Part shown: in pieces, positions 9,269 to 19,345 of the stretch
Position numbering within the stretch: the stretch's first letter is position 1
How the letters are laid out: every line of letters begins with the position of its first letter
Origin: Haplosporangium gracile
Lineage: Eukaryota; Mortierellomycota; Mortierellomycetes; Mortierellales; Mortierellaceae
DNA length: 20,195 bases
Direction: 5' to 3'
NCBI GenBank assembly: GCA_015499985.1
Contig: JAAAUF010000769.1
Coordinates: 1-20,195 of the forward strand
The notes under the pieces: generated by a model
Databases searched by the model: none
Seen by the model: the letters and a program-made list of their open reading frames with translations, nothing else
Told to the model about the DNA's origin: nothing
Made by a program: the position numbers and the translations under genes

Positions 9269-10534
9269 ATGGACGGGACATACGTGAAGAAGGAACCTAA
9301 GGATGACAGGAGCAGCATAGTCCTCATCCGCATATCTAGCAAGGACAGGGACAGGATCGAGGGCAGGGCCGAAAAGAAAAAGAAGCGCACCCGAGGAGCT
9401 ACTAGCGACAATGCTTCAGGGCCGGACGGTACCAGTGACCTAGATACTCCTGGCTCGGATTCGGGCGATGACTTGGATGACTCGGACGACGATGATAACG
9501 AAGGAGGGAGTGATGTTTTTGAGGTCGAGAGGGTTGTGGGTCACCGGTACGACCAACATAACGCACTGAGCTACCACATCAAGTGGAAGGGCTACCCGGA
9601 CGAGGAAAGCACTTGGGAGCAGGAGAGTTCAGTGTTTTGTGTGGGCATGGTCAAGGACTACTGGAAGCTGTATAATGAGCAAGGAGGTAGCAGGACGGAC
9701 TTGGAAGGGAGCATTAAGCCCCCGGCGGTGTCGTCTTTGTCGCTGAACGGGAAACGGAAATCCTCGACGAGCTCGGGGAGCACCAGGCACAGCGCTAACA
9801 GCAGCAGTAAAGGAGGCAATGCAAGTGGTGGAAAGGGAAGCATAGGAGGACGATCAGGACGGTTCAGCCCCGAGCCTTTATTGCCTGATCTATCACCTTT
9901 GGTGAAATCATCTGCTGCAGCTGCGGTAGCAGCTGGAACCACGACGGCAACAGCAACGATCATGACGACAACGACGGCGAGCACTACAAAATCTACCACA
10001 TCTTCCAAGCGACCAAGGACCAGGAGTCCTGAGCGTCAACAATCGACATTAAAAGCTTCGCGGGGGAACTCTGATACTCTTGCTGTATCGACTTCTACGG
10101 GATCCAGCAAATCTTTGACAACGAGTATACCGACTAAATCAGCCAAAGTCACGCCAGAGTCGCGGGGAGGAACTACTATAACAACAGCAACAACAACGAC
10201 AACAGAGCAACAGCAGTCCAGAGATAGTTCATTACCGCGGAAGCTGACGGCAGTAGGACCTGTGCTGATCACAGAAGAGAACTGGACGCCGCCGAGTCAT
10301 TGGGATTCGTGGGACGGCCTGGTGGAGCGTGTGGAGGCAATTGAGACCCGGAGCGCGGATAAACATGACCGGTCGACGATGTTTGTACACCTGAGATGGA
10401 AGAATGGCAACCGACTGACGCTTCACCCTTTGCAGGAAATCCACGATAAAGCCCCTCGTCGTCTAATCGACTTTTACGAAGGCCACCTCCAGTTCCAGGA
10501 ATCTGAGCAGGAAGGAAACCGCCAGCGTAGTTGA
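9269..10534 (+). CDS. HP1: HP1-type heterochromatin protein (chromo + chromo-shadow)
   Basis: A single open exon of 421 residues. After a basic then very acidic N-terminus (Asp/Ser-rich, about 55-82) comes a chromodomain at about 83-135, starting DVFEVERVVGHRYD and including YHIKWKGYPDEESTWE. The aromatic cage that reads methylated H3K9 in HP1 proteins is present as F84, W106 and Y109. A long, low-complexity Ser/Thr/Lys hinge (about 140-330) follows. A chromo-shadow domain lies at about 340-410, ending RRLIDFYEGHLQF, the usual dimerisation helix. HP1 proteins bind H3K9me nucleosomes in the nucleus and recruit silencing partners through the shadow dimer. Chromo plus shadow in one protein separates HP1 from other chromodomain proteins. 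The hinge is far longer than the roughly 50-80 residues typical of animal HP1. The shadow Trp that contacts PxVxL ligands in animal HP1 is F409 here. Confidence 0.92.
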   Translation: MDGTYVKKEPKDDRSSIVLIRISSKDRDRIEGRAEKKKKRTRGATSDNASGPDGTSDLDTPGSDSGDDLDDSDDDDNEGGSDVFEVERVVGHRYDQHNALSYHIKWKGYPDEESTWEQESSVFCVGMVKDYWKLYNEQGGSRTDLEGSIKPPAVSSLSLNGKRKSSTSSGSTRHSANSSSKGGNASGGKGSIGGRSGRFSPEPLLPDLSPLVKSSAAAAVAAGTTTATATIMTTTTASTTKSTTSSKRPRTRSPERQQSTLKASRGNSDTLAVSTSTGSSKSLTTSIPTKSAKVTPESRGGTTITTATTTTTEQQQSRDSSLPRKLTAVGPVLITEENWTPPSHWDSWDGLVERVEAIETRSADKHDRSTMFVHLRWKNGNRLTLHPLQEIHDKAPRRLIDFYEGHLQFQESEQEGNRQRS

Positions 10535-12859
10535 AATCTATAGCATGCGGCACCTTTTTCTTTCTTACTTCTTTTTCTTTAGTGTACCTCAGTTTTCCTC
10601 TTCCTTCATCTCTCTCTTCTTAAACAATGTTCGTATCTTTCGCGAAAGTATGAACTACCATGCCGCTCTCTCTCTCTCTTTCTTTCGGACCGACCTGTCG
10701 TCATACTCTCTGCACTTTGCTTCTGACCAACTTGTACCTCACCTTACCAAAAAGAATGAACAAAGGAAAAGTTAAAAAGGAAGACACTAGGGACACACAT
10801 GTTCATGTCAATTTGAATATCAATTGGTTAGACTCAACGAAAGATGTTCATAGTTCTTTACTCTCCCGCCCTGACCCATATTTATGCATTTTGTGCAGAA
10901 GTGATGGCATAGTGACCCGTAATCGACCTAAGTATTGGCCCAAATGACGAGTATAAGGGATTATGAGAAAGGTGCCATTGGAGAATGTGAACTAAGCCAG
11001 TAGTGCGTGTTCGTAGGATGATCGTCGCGTCTTCCTTGCTTATATTCTTCACATTGCCTTCTTTTGTTGGGTGACTGGAGTTCTTTTCAGGCCTGGAAGG
11101 CTTTTATCAGCTACAAGAGAAGCGCAAACGCCTCGCAGGAGCGAGCAGTCACGAGATCGCTGCTGGGCAGGGACTGAAAGCCACCAATTCGTAGTGCTGG
11201 GAGGAATAATGAGTGAAGAGGAAGGACAAAGTTGAAACGAACCCACTTTTCTTTTTTTTTTTTTTGCTCTCTTACAGTCCCACACTTTTTCTCCACTCTC
11301 AATCTGCCATTCGACATTTTGCATTTCGCTCTTTTCTCAGTGTGAGTATTTCCATGACCCCTCATGTCTACTCACTCACAAACTCTCTTTTCACATACAG
11401 TCCACGACAGGAGTACAAGGACAGCGAAAGCGAAGGGAGAGAAAAAAGTCAGTCAAAGTCGCAACTACAGGAAGTGAACGAAAATAATATTACTCGGATT
11501 GACCGAGACCGGAGCACGAAAAGCACGGTCGTCTCATTGGACTTTTTTCTTTAATCTGGAGAAAAATAATACATTACTAAGTGGAGGTGACATGGATTTA
11601 TACAGAGGATGTTAGCACATGGGCAAGCGAGATACAAGAAGAAGAAGGAGGGACAATGACGACAGGAGAGGGACACTGTGCTTATAAGGGTAAGACTGGC
11701 CCATTACTTGAGAAATACAGCGAAGAGAGAGAGAGAGAAGGAGATGAACAGACAAACGGGGGCAGCATGAGGTCAGGCCAGGGCAGGCGATGTCCCAAAA
11801 AGAAAAGCGAGCTACCGACTAGCGTGTTTATCTTGTTTGTTCATTTTCAGTGTACTGTACCTGATTTTGTCCTTTCCTTAACACGTTCCCCCGCCATCGC
11901 AATATCCCCTCCTACTGTCATATTCCTTATTGTCGAGCGATCATTGCAACACTTTGCTTTGTTTTTGGGTGTTTTATTTGAGTCTAGTATGGTGGAATGG
12001 GATCTTGATATCATTGTCTAATGCTTTATGAGGGAAAAATAGTTGCCCGATGGGATGGATAATTGGGGGGCATGATTTATTTAGTGTTGAAAGAAGTGGA
12101 GTCTTCTTTCATCCGTCTTTATCATTCTTTCCTCTCTATTTCTTTTTCCCCTTCTTTCTTTCCTTTCTTTGAATGTGCGATTCCGCCAGATTTGAAAAGC
12201 AAGAAAGAAAGTAAAGGGGCTCATTTGAGGAGAAGCGATGCACATCTCTTTTTGTATATCCGTCTGTCTTCTTTTCAGTAAAGCAAGGCAGACAACACTC
12301 ATCATCGTTTTTATTTTTCTTTTGAAGAGAAAAAGGAGGGCACAAAGTTGTCGCTTTGGTGGGGTGAAGATGATTTTTTCTTTTTTTGTACATCCATGAA
12401 AAAGGCGGGCGGGAGGAAGTAAGGACGAAAGGAAGGGAGCGAAGATGAGGAAGGGGATGGACGGGGTCTTGTGTATCCTTGTTCGTGCCTGAAGCGCGGG
12501 GGGGTAATAAATGCATAACAAGGAGGGGAAAAAGCAAGGGGCCAGAGCGAAAGAGCGAACCAACAAACGAACGAAAAACGATACGAACAGGCGAAACGGA
12601 GCAAAATCGAAGCAGACGGACGATGACTGTTATTCGTGTATATGTGCTCAGGACCCGTTATCATGGCAAGATTTCATTAACCTTGTTTTCATTTCTTTCT
12701 TTTTCTTCTCACCGATAAATAGATCCTTGCTAGTCCAATTCCACTTCTTCACTCTCTCCCCAACCACTCATACGCACTCGCACACACAAAGAGCTCTTTT
12801 CATTATCTCTCTTTACTGTGTTCATATACCCTCACCTTTTAATCAGTGTATACGACTTC
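10535..12859. other. 2.3-kb intergenic region without a firm gene
   Basis: The left end should hold the HP1 3' UTR. A GC-rich island at about 11087-11200 stands out and is described separately, as is a possible exon at 11401-11554. From about 12360 to 12620 the plus strand is GA-rich. The last 150 bp before 12860 are CT-rich on the plus strand, fitting a leader for the Q-rich gene. The other ORFs (for example about 11581-12021 on the plus strand and 12081-12566 on the minus) are low complexity and resemble nothing I know. Confidence 0.5.
11091..11554 (+). other. Candidate terminal exons downstream of HP1
   Basis: A good acceptor, TTCTTTTCAG, ends at 11090. The next 100 nt are open in one frame and read LEGFYQLQEKRKRLAGASSH and on to a stop at 11192-11194. 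If GTAGTG at 11191 is used as a donor, the phase matches the acceptor ending at 11400 and continues as PRQEYKDSESEGREKSQSKS to a stop at 11554. A GTAGTT inside the last HP1 codons would also join to 11091 in phase. These could be alternative HP1 C-terminal exons or part of an unannotated gene. Both donors are weak, the minus strand is also open here, and the island could instead be a structured RNA. Confidence 0.25.
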
Positions 12860-14270
12860 ATGCAGAGTCAGCAGGGCCAACAACAACAACAACAACAACA
12901 GGAGCAACAGCAACAGCATCATCAAATGGACCTTCAACAGCATTACGAGCAAGTCCACCAGCAATGGCTCATGGAACAACAGCAGCAACAGCAGCACAAC
13001 CAGCAGCTCTATGCACAGCACCTTCAACAACAGAACCCTGGCAGGACAACACCCGATCCGCATCGAAAGCGAGGTCTGGCCAACGAGTCTGACGAATTCA
13101 TGGGCATCAAGGTATGTATTGTTGTTTGGTGTCTTTTTGTGAACAAAAGAAAGAGCGCATTAGAGTTAATTGAGGTTGATAAAGATCCTAGTGCCAAAAA
13201 TATACCTGTTGGTAGTCGTTGCAGTGGCAGTGGCAGGCATGGAGCAAATTGTTGTGAGCGGGTGGTTTGTTTGCGTGGTGTTGGCGGTGTTGGTGGTGTT
13301 AGATTAAATGCCCTTTTCTCATTCTAATTCCTCACTCTTTTTCTACCACGCTCTCATCCCCTTCACCTTGCTTTCGATGCTCATCTTTGTTTAGAAACGC
13401 AATCTGGGCTCTGAGGCAACGGCTCAGGGGATGTTTGGCTTTCCGGAAACAGGAGCAGATAGCCCTGGATCGATCATATCGACAGGAGGAGCAGCCCAAG
13501 CACAAATGGGCTACTTTGATCAGCAGCCATACTTTTCTGATTCGTCCTCGGCAGCTATCAGTCCTCATCAAGGTGTTGGACTTTATCATCAGCAACAAAT
13601 GCTGCAGGCCAACACCTCTGCACCCTCTACACCTGCAGTCAGCCTTGGTAGCAATAACAACAGCTACAACAATGGCACATCTTCGTTGTCGAGGTCACCA
13701 GGCAGTACTTCGATCTGGGGTTCTTTGGCACAGGGATCGCATTCCAGCCCACCCACTCCAAGTGTGGCAACCATTGCAGGACGGACGACAGGGATGACGG
13801 CGAACATGGTCGCCTCGAACTTGACGTCTGGAACAAGTAATGCTGACGGAAGTGGTTTCCAGCGGCGGTTATTGGAGGAACAACAGATATTGCATAATAC
13901 TCAGCGGCAAGAGCAACAGAAGCTTCAGTTGGCACAGCAGTGGGAGCTTGAGCAGATGCAGCGGCACCAACAGGAAAATCAAGAGACTCAGACACGGCAA
14001 CAACAAATGCAGTTTCAACATAGTCCTCCAACAGCGGCGCCCATCCATCACGACCATAATGATCCGGCGACTTGGGGAAGCTACAACAATGTCCCTGCGG
14101 CAGTAGGAGCAGGGCAGTTTACAGGATACTTGGGAGGATATGGCAAGGGGTACACGCCGGCGGCGATTGGAGGTGTGGCAGCTTTGGCGGCGGTTTCTGC
14201 AATGGCTGCTAGTCGACACACGCCGACGAATGGTCACCGCGGCGATTCAGGTATGGATATGGACTTTTAG
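12860..14270 (+). CDS. Q-rich protein of unknown function
   Basis: Two exons, 12860-13111 and 13395-14270, with a 283-nt GTATGT...TTAG intron, give 375 residues. I recognise no catalytic or binding domain. Residues 1-66 are dominated by Gln (with His, Tyr, Leu), then a basic segment PHRKRGLANESDEF that spans the exon junction region. Residues 100-235 are Ser/Thr/Asn/Pro-rich. Residues about 238-290 (RRLLEEQQILHNTQRQEQQ and onward) are Gln/Glu-rich and likely form a coiled coil. The end is Gly/Tyr-rich (YLGGYGKGY) followed by an Ala/Gly hydrophobic run (about 340-357) and GMDMDF. The composition is prion-like, as in fungal transcription cofactors or RNA-granule proteins; that is inference. The ATG was chosen because the open frame to its left lacks another ATG. 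Convergent with NoxR. Confidence 0.75.
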
Positions 14271-15124
14271 AGATGTGACCCTGAGAAACATCTCGAGGAG
14301 GCTGGCTCTTTTTCTCTTCTTGTCTGTCGTGTTAAAGGTGAGACACTTTTTTATTTCGCTCTCTTTCTTCGATCCCTTTCCTTCTACCCCTACTTCTATG
14401 AGGCTCACCACCAAGATAGATGCGATATAACGTGCTTGTTTTGCCATCCATGCATGCACGCCATAATTCACTTTTTGAGATGGGTTGTGTATTGTTTCGA
14501 GCTTGTATTCTGATATCATTTTTCTTCCCGATTGCATTTTTTTAATTAGCTTCCCCTCCTGTGCGCCCAGGCAAACCAACAAAAAGAACACCCGCTTGCT
14601 CGCCCTCCCGTCGCTCCTCCTCTTTCGCTCTACTCTGGTTTGGCTCGCAATTTATTCGGGTGCTTAGCTGAGTAAGCGAGAGAATGAGAGATGAGAGCCA
14701 AATCTACAACAATATCGTCAAAAAAAAAAAAAAGAAAAAAAAAAGAGCACAGCTCTCATATTCATACATTCATTTTATCACTCAAACATACCCCTTCCTT
14801 TCTCTTTTCATATTTCACCTTTTTTTTCATGAATAATTCAAACGAACTACTTTTACGACCCATTTTCTATGTCACAAACAAATAAAAAAAAAAAAGCCAA
14901 AAAACGGCTTGGCAGTAATAAACAAAACAAATTGTTACATATAAATACTTGCCTCAACAAATGAACAAACGAACAAAGGAATAAAAACAAACAAAGGAAA
15001 CAAAACAAAAAGGATGAAAAGAAGATGTGTGAATGCGTTGGTTGTATATGTATTTTAAGTTAGGGTGGTAGGTTGGCAAAAAAAAAAAATTAGAAAAAAA
15101 GTTGACGAAAATCGACTATATAAT
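14271..15124. other. Convergent 3' intergenic region
   Basis: It lies between the stops of the Q-rich gene and NoxR, so it should carry both 3' UTRs. It is A/T-rich, with several A runs (near 14720-14745, 14881-14895 and 15080). AATAAA occurs at 14881-14886 and 14917-14922 on the plus strand. A short perfect hairpin, AAGCC-AAAAAAC-GGCTT, lies at about 14894-14910. No gene is evident. Confidence 0.5.
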
Positions 15125-18100
15125 CTAATCATCGTCAAAGCACCAAAGCTCCATGCGATCAAGGCTGCCTTGGGCCTCCATCTGAACCTGCTGGGCCATC
15201 AACCAGTCATCGTCATCGATCATTGACAGCATATGGTGGTCCTCGTCCTTGTACTTGAGTTTGAGAGGTCGATCTGCCTGGAACTTTTCCTGAACTTTTT
15301 GCAACAGTTCCTGAAGAGGCGTGTCAACCCTAACAAGAACTGCCCTCGTGTCAATGTAATGGCACTTCACACGAAGCTATTGTATGAAATAGAGAGCAAG
15401 AAGTATGAGTACAAATGTCCTGCTTTGCCACCAAAAAGGCTGACCCAAGAAAAACCACGCAAGAAAATAAGCTCACCTTGTCACGAAGGCCGGCGTAAAC
15501 GGGTTCATCGAGATAGGAAGATCCTTCCTCAGAGCGGGGAGTGCCGTTATTGTTGACGCTGTTGCTGTACGCCAATGGACTCGAGTTCATTTGAGAGCTT
15601 GGGTACATGCCACTAGAGACATTGCTGCGAACACTGTCCTCGCGCTTCAGTCCGCGTGTGTTGCTGCCCATCCGCCTCAACTCGGCCACCACTGGTCCGA
15701 CCGATCGACCGCTGGGGGGGCTGGTGCCATCATAGGCCGAAGGTGGAGGCGATGGTCCATTAGAATGCGATTGGTTGCGATGCATGCCTGGGCGCAAGTT
15801 TGAGCCCGAGTTGGATCGAGTCGGAATGGGTGAGACGCGCAGGTCCGAGGGCGACTGCTGTGAGTCCAGAGAGAGCGCATTGATATACTGGTCAACGTCA
15901 TCCAGGTCGTCCTGATATCTGTTCCTTCCTCCTACTCCTGGTCCTCCAGGGGCTGCAGAGTTAGGGCCGTTGGAGCGGCTAATGGGTGGATACGCGTTGT
16001 TGTCGATATCGAGGGGTGAGGGTCTCTGCGCCTCAGTGTTGCGTCTGGTCAGCATCTGGGGTCGAGGCTCAGATCCAGCTGGGCCAAGAGCAGAAGGGCC
16101 GGGACCGCGACGGGTCATAGCATCGGTGCCGTTGAACGAAGCGGCGTGCTCCAACATGTGAGGTCTCTCGGGGTCGGTATCTCTCCTGGCTCTTCCTATT
16201 ACGCCCTCGGGGACAACGCGTTCTGTGGCGCGGCGTTGAAGTCCTAATTACATTTGCATACAATGAGGTTAGTTAGAAGAATGCATACATGTAGGCGGAG
16301 GATGAATGGAATGTATGGGATAGAGGGCGGTGTCCCGAAAATATTTTTTTTGAGCCGCAGAAAAATCCAATTAAAATAATAAAGTACCCAATATTGTCAC
16401 CATAACACACACTAAATAATAACATTGGCAATGGGACGCAGAGAGGCGCAATTCCGTGGAGAAAACGGATTAAGAACCAAAAGATCCGCAACATATGTTT
16501 GACGAAGGCAAGGCTGACAAAACCTCTCTCGTTGGCGATTTGAGAGCAGTGTGACAAAAAAGAATTGGAGCCAAATAAAAACCAAAAACCGCAAAATTGA
16601 ACGGAAATCCAGTTTTTCTTTGGACCATCTCGAGTGGTGGATAAACCAGGTACTAGTCCATCCTCCATCCACATGAAAAAGATGAATAAAGAGGAGAAGA
16701 GCCTTACCATTGGGCGGTGTCATAGGTCGTGATTCTTCTGTTGAGGCAATATTAGTTGGGCCACTCATCTGGACCTGCCAGGCTGACTTTCCCTTGAATC
16801 CTGCAAACTGGTCCGTGGCATCGACGGCAGCAATGACCTTGGAGTTGCCAAGGTAGTCCTTCTTTTTTGAGTTTTTAACCTTGGATTCTGCTGGCCGATA
16901 AAGAACGCCCTGGGGGACGGTGAAGACGGTGCAGTCCTGGCCCTTGTCTCTAAGAGCCTGATCCAACATGTCGTGCGCCTTTGTCTGCTTTTCCCGCGTA
17001 GCGCGCCAAAGGTCAGTCATACCAAGATCTATTTCGCCAAGTTCAATGTAGCACAAGGCACGGTTGAAGAGTACTTGACACGAATACAGCTTGAAGTCCA
17101 GCCCCAGCTGTGTGTAGTCGATGACCATGTTCCCGCGAAGATACTAGCAATGTTTGCAAAAGACAAAACAAAAGGAAATAGTGATGTGTGCACAATTGAG
17201 ATTAGAGGATGCAAATATATGAGATATGAACGGAGTGAGGGCGTTTTGTGTTGTCTTGTCTCAATATTTGTCGCTTGGTTGTTCTTTCATTCAAGGACTG
17301 AAATAAGTATAGTATCCTTACCAGGTAGGCGTCATGAAAGCAGGTCAAGGCCTTGGCATAGTTTTCCAGAGCGACGTTGGCAACTCCGTTCTGGAAGTAT
17401 GCAATTGCGAGGTACTGGTCGAGCTTGGTTGCTTGTTCGTAAGCAGCACCCTATAAAAAAAAGTAACTTTGCTATTTTAGTGCGAAGAACGGTACATCCA
17501 CTCGTCCAACCAACTGCCAAAAAATGACTGAGAAAGAAAAAAGAAGCGGACTCCAGAAGTGTTCAAAGGCAAACGACAGCGACAACAAGGTAAACGACAG
17601 GTCAACTTACCGCTCCTTCAAAATCTCCCAGGGTGGCAAGGACGACACCGATGTTGAAGTGGATCTTTGCTGAATCGGCTATTGGCTAGAGAAAGGAACG
17701 TGTACCGATAGAAAACAAAAGGAATGAGTCTCGACACAGAACAGACACCGTGTGTTCTGGAGATGAAGGCTATGTCTGCTGTTGGACATTTCCCGATGAG
17801 GGATGAGCAAACGCCGCCCTGTGTTTGAGTGTCCGTACTGCGTCTCGTCTTTCTCTCTCGCCCCTTTTTTTCTGTTCCTGTACGTTTCTTTTTTTTTTTT
17901 TCTTCTTTTGCTGTAGCAGGAAGGGCAGTGAGGGGATGACGACGGTAGTCGATGGGTCATTCAATGGGAAAAGGGGAACAACGACTGTGTTTGGATGATG
18001 ACTTTGCAGGTTGTATGATGTGTAGGAGTGTTGTTGTGTGTGTCGTGTCAGCGTCTCAGAATGTCAGGGGGGCGGGGAAGGAAGTTGTTTAAGCAAAAGA

Positions 18101-18361
18101 AGGACACTTTGTGGGCGTTGTGTATGTGTGGGTATGTCCTTGTGGTGTCGTACCTCGAAGTACTCGAGGGCATCCTCGTACAGACCCTGGTCGAATGCAA
18201 TCACACCCTCGTTCCATTGATCGAGCTCGTGCTATTGTTGTATCGAAAGAAGTGAGTATGTGAGTGAGCGAGTGAGAGAGTGTTGTTTTAGAAGCGGCAT
18301 GCATGTGTGAGAGAGTGAGTGAGAGCGAGATGAGCTAGATGTGTACCTTGAGACTGGCCAT
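15125..18361 (-). CDS. noxR: NoxR / p67phox-like NADPH oxidase activator
   Basis: Seven exons: 18361-18347, 18231-18154, 17685-17611, 17450-17322, 17143-16708, 16243-15477 and 15376-15125. All introns are GT-AG, all phases match, and the product is 583 residues. Four TPR-like repeats fill about 6-160 (HELDQWNEGVIAFDQGLYED; AKIHFNIGVVLATLGDFEGA; YLAIAYFQNGVANVALENY; CQVLFNRALCYIELGEIDLG). The loop YLRGNMVIDY holds R102, N104 and D108, the Rac-binding residues of human p67phox at the same numbers. KKDYLGNSKVIAAVD (193-207) matches the p67phox activation domain, with V202 at the place of human V204. Residues 246-500 are a Pro/Ser/Asn-rich linker. A PB1 domain ends the protein (501-583) with a basic-face K504 and an acidic KYKDED...DDDDW motif. 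There is no SH3 domain, as in fungal NoxR. In fungi NoxR, with Rac, activates NoxA/NoxB at membranes, and its PB1 can bind Cdc24 and Bem1. Confidence 0.93.
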
Positions 18362-18470
18362 TGGTCGTTGGTGGCTGTGGAAGGTTACAAGGAAGGAGAG
18401 AGGAGGAAGAAGGGAAGGAAGAGAGGGAGGTAAAGGAGGAAGGTCGTTAAAAGGGAGCGGGAAGGGAGAA

Positions 18471-18510
18471 AGGGAAGGAGGGAAGGAGGGAAGGAGGGAA
18501 GGAGGGAAGG
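18471..18510 (+). repeat. AGGGAAGG octamer repeat, 5 perfect units
   Basis: Five perfect tandem 8-mers lie 110-149 bp upstream of the NoxR start codon. The plus strand (the template strand for NoxR) carries five GGG runs spaced by AAGGA, which fits a potential G-quadruplex. Confidence 0.9.
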
Positions 18511-18999
18511 AGATACAAGCGAGTGAAGGAAAAGGGAAGGGCAGAGAGAGGGAGAAAAAGAGGAAAAAAAGAAAAAAGGATGAGAAGGATGAAAGAGAAA
18601 AGAGAATGAGAGAAGAGTAATGAGAGAGAAGGAGGGGTGGAAAGTAAAAGGCGGAAAAAAAGAGGGAACAAGTGTTCAAAACGAAGAAATGTTAAAAGCG
18701 TAAAATAAAGAATTTCCTCCTTTTCCACGAAGTGCACTCGCCGGGCATTTTTTCCCCCTTAGTTCTTGTTGATGTTGCTGCATCATTCTGCTAGCTCTGA
18801 TAGATACAACCCTCACTCCCACTCACAAAGTCAGGCAGATAACCATCATCATCACCACTACAGAGGAAACAGAGCTAGAGAGAGGGTAAAAAGAGAGAGA
18901 GACATTTCGCTCTTTTTTGCAATTGTGCGGTTTCCTGCTCTCAACATAAAATGTTTTGGCTGGCTTTCTTTCATTTTTCCTTGCCATTCTTTATCTTTC

Positions 19000-19131
19000 C
19001 GAATGTCCGTCATCACTCTTGCTATTTTCTCACCTTTTTTTTTTTTTTTTTTTTCTTGCCCTTTTTTTTTTTTTCGAATTTCCGTTATCACTCTTTCTAT
19101 TTTTTCCCCTTTTTTTTTTTTTTTTTTTATT
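19000..19131. repeat. Imperfect 75-bp tandem duplication with poly(T) tails
   Basis: Two copies, starting at 19000 and 19075, share CGAAT-TCCGT-ATCACTCTT-CTATTTT with a few substitutions. Each ends in a long T run; the first is interrupted by CTTGCCC. They look like a duplication followed by divergence and T-run expansion. Confidence 0.75.
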
Positions 19132-19345
19132 CACTAAGTCTAGTCTTGTCGATCCATATCCTGCCCATCGATATAATGAAAATAATAACAATGTGCAGCA
19201 ATTGATGTCGTCTTCATTCATTTTTTTATCCGCCCCCAATTGTAGGCATAGGTGTCGAGGGCGCAGGGTGTCCTTGTGTGCCCACTGCACCTTCAGATAA
19301 AAAAAAACGCCACCAAATACACATTTTATGTGCATCCACGATCAA

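Larger units (their letters stand above)
18362..19345 (-). promoter_or_regulatory. NoxR upstream region
   Basis: From 18380 to 18660 the plus strand is almost entirely purine, so the NoxR strand is CT-rich, the pattern seen before other starts here. It contains an 8-bp repeat array (18471-18510). Further up are a duplicated T-tract block (19000-19131) and mixed AT-rich sequence. The right part probably also holds the 3' UTR of the candidate gene at 19346-19592; AATAAA on the minus strand lies at 19126-19131. No other gene is visible. Confidence 0.5.

Noticed and set aside
14894..14910. Hairpin AAGCC-AAAAAAC-GGCTT next to an A run, resembling a bacterial terminator
   Set aside because: The window is eukaryotic; such a short hairpin in A-rich 3' UTR DNA has no known role there.
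16273..16710. Minus-strand ORF of 145 codons
   Set aside because: It is the body of NoxR intron 5 in another frame; flanking exons join perfectly across it.
5403..18153. Three introns of nearly equal length (463, 464 and 468 nt), as if from one introner family
   Set aside because: Their starts and interiors show no sequence similarity by eye, so the equal length looks like chance.
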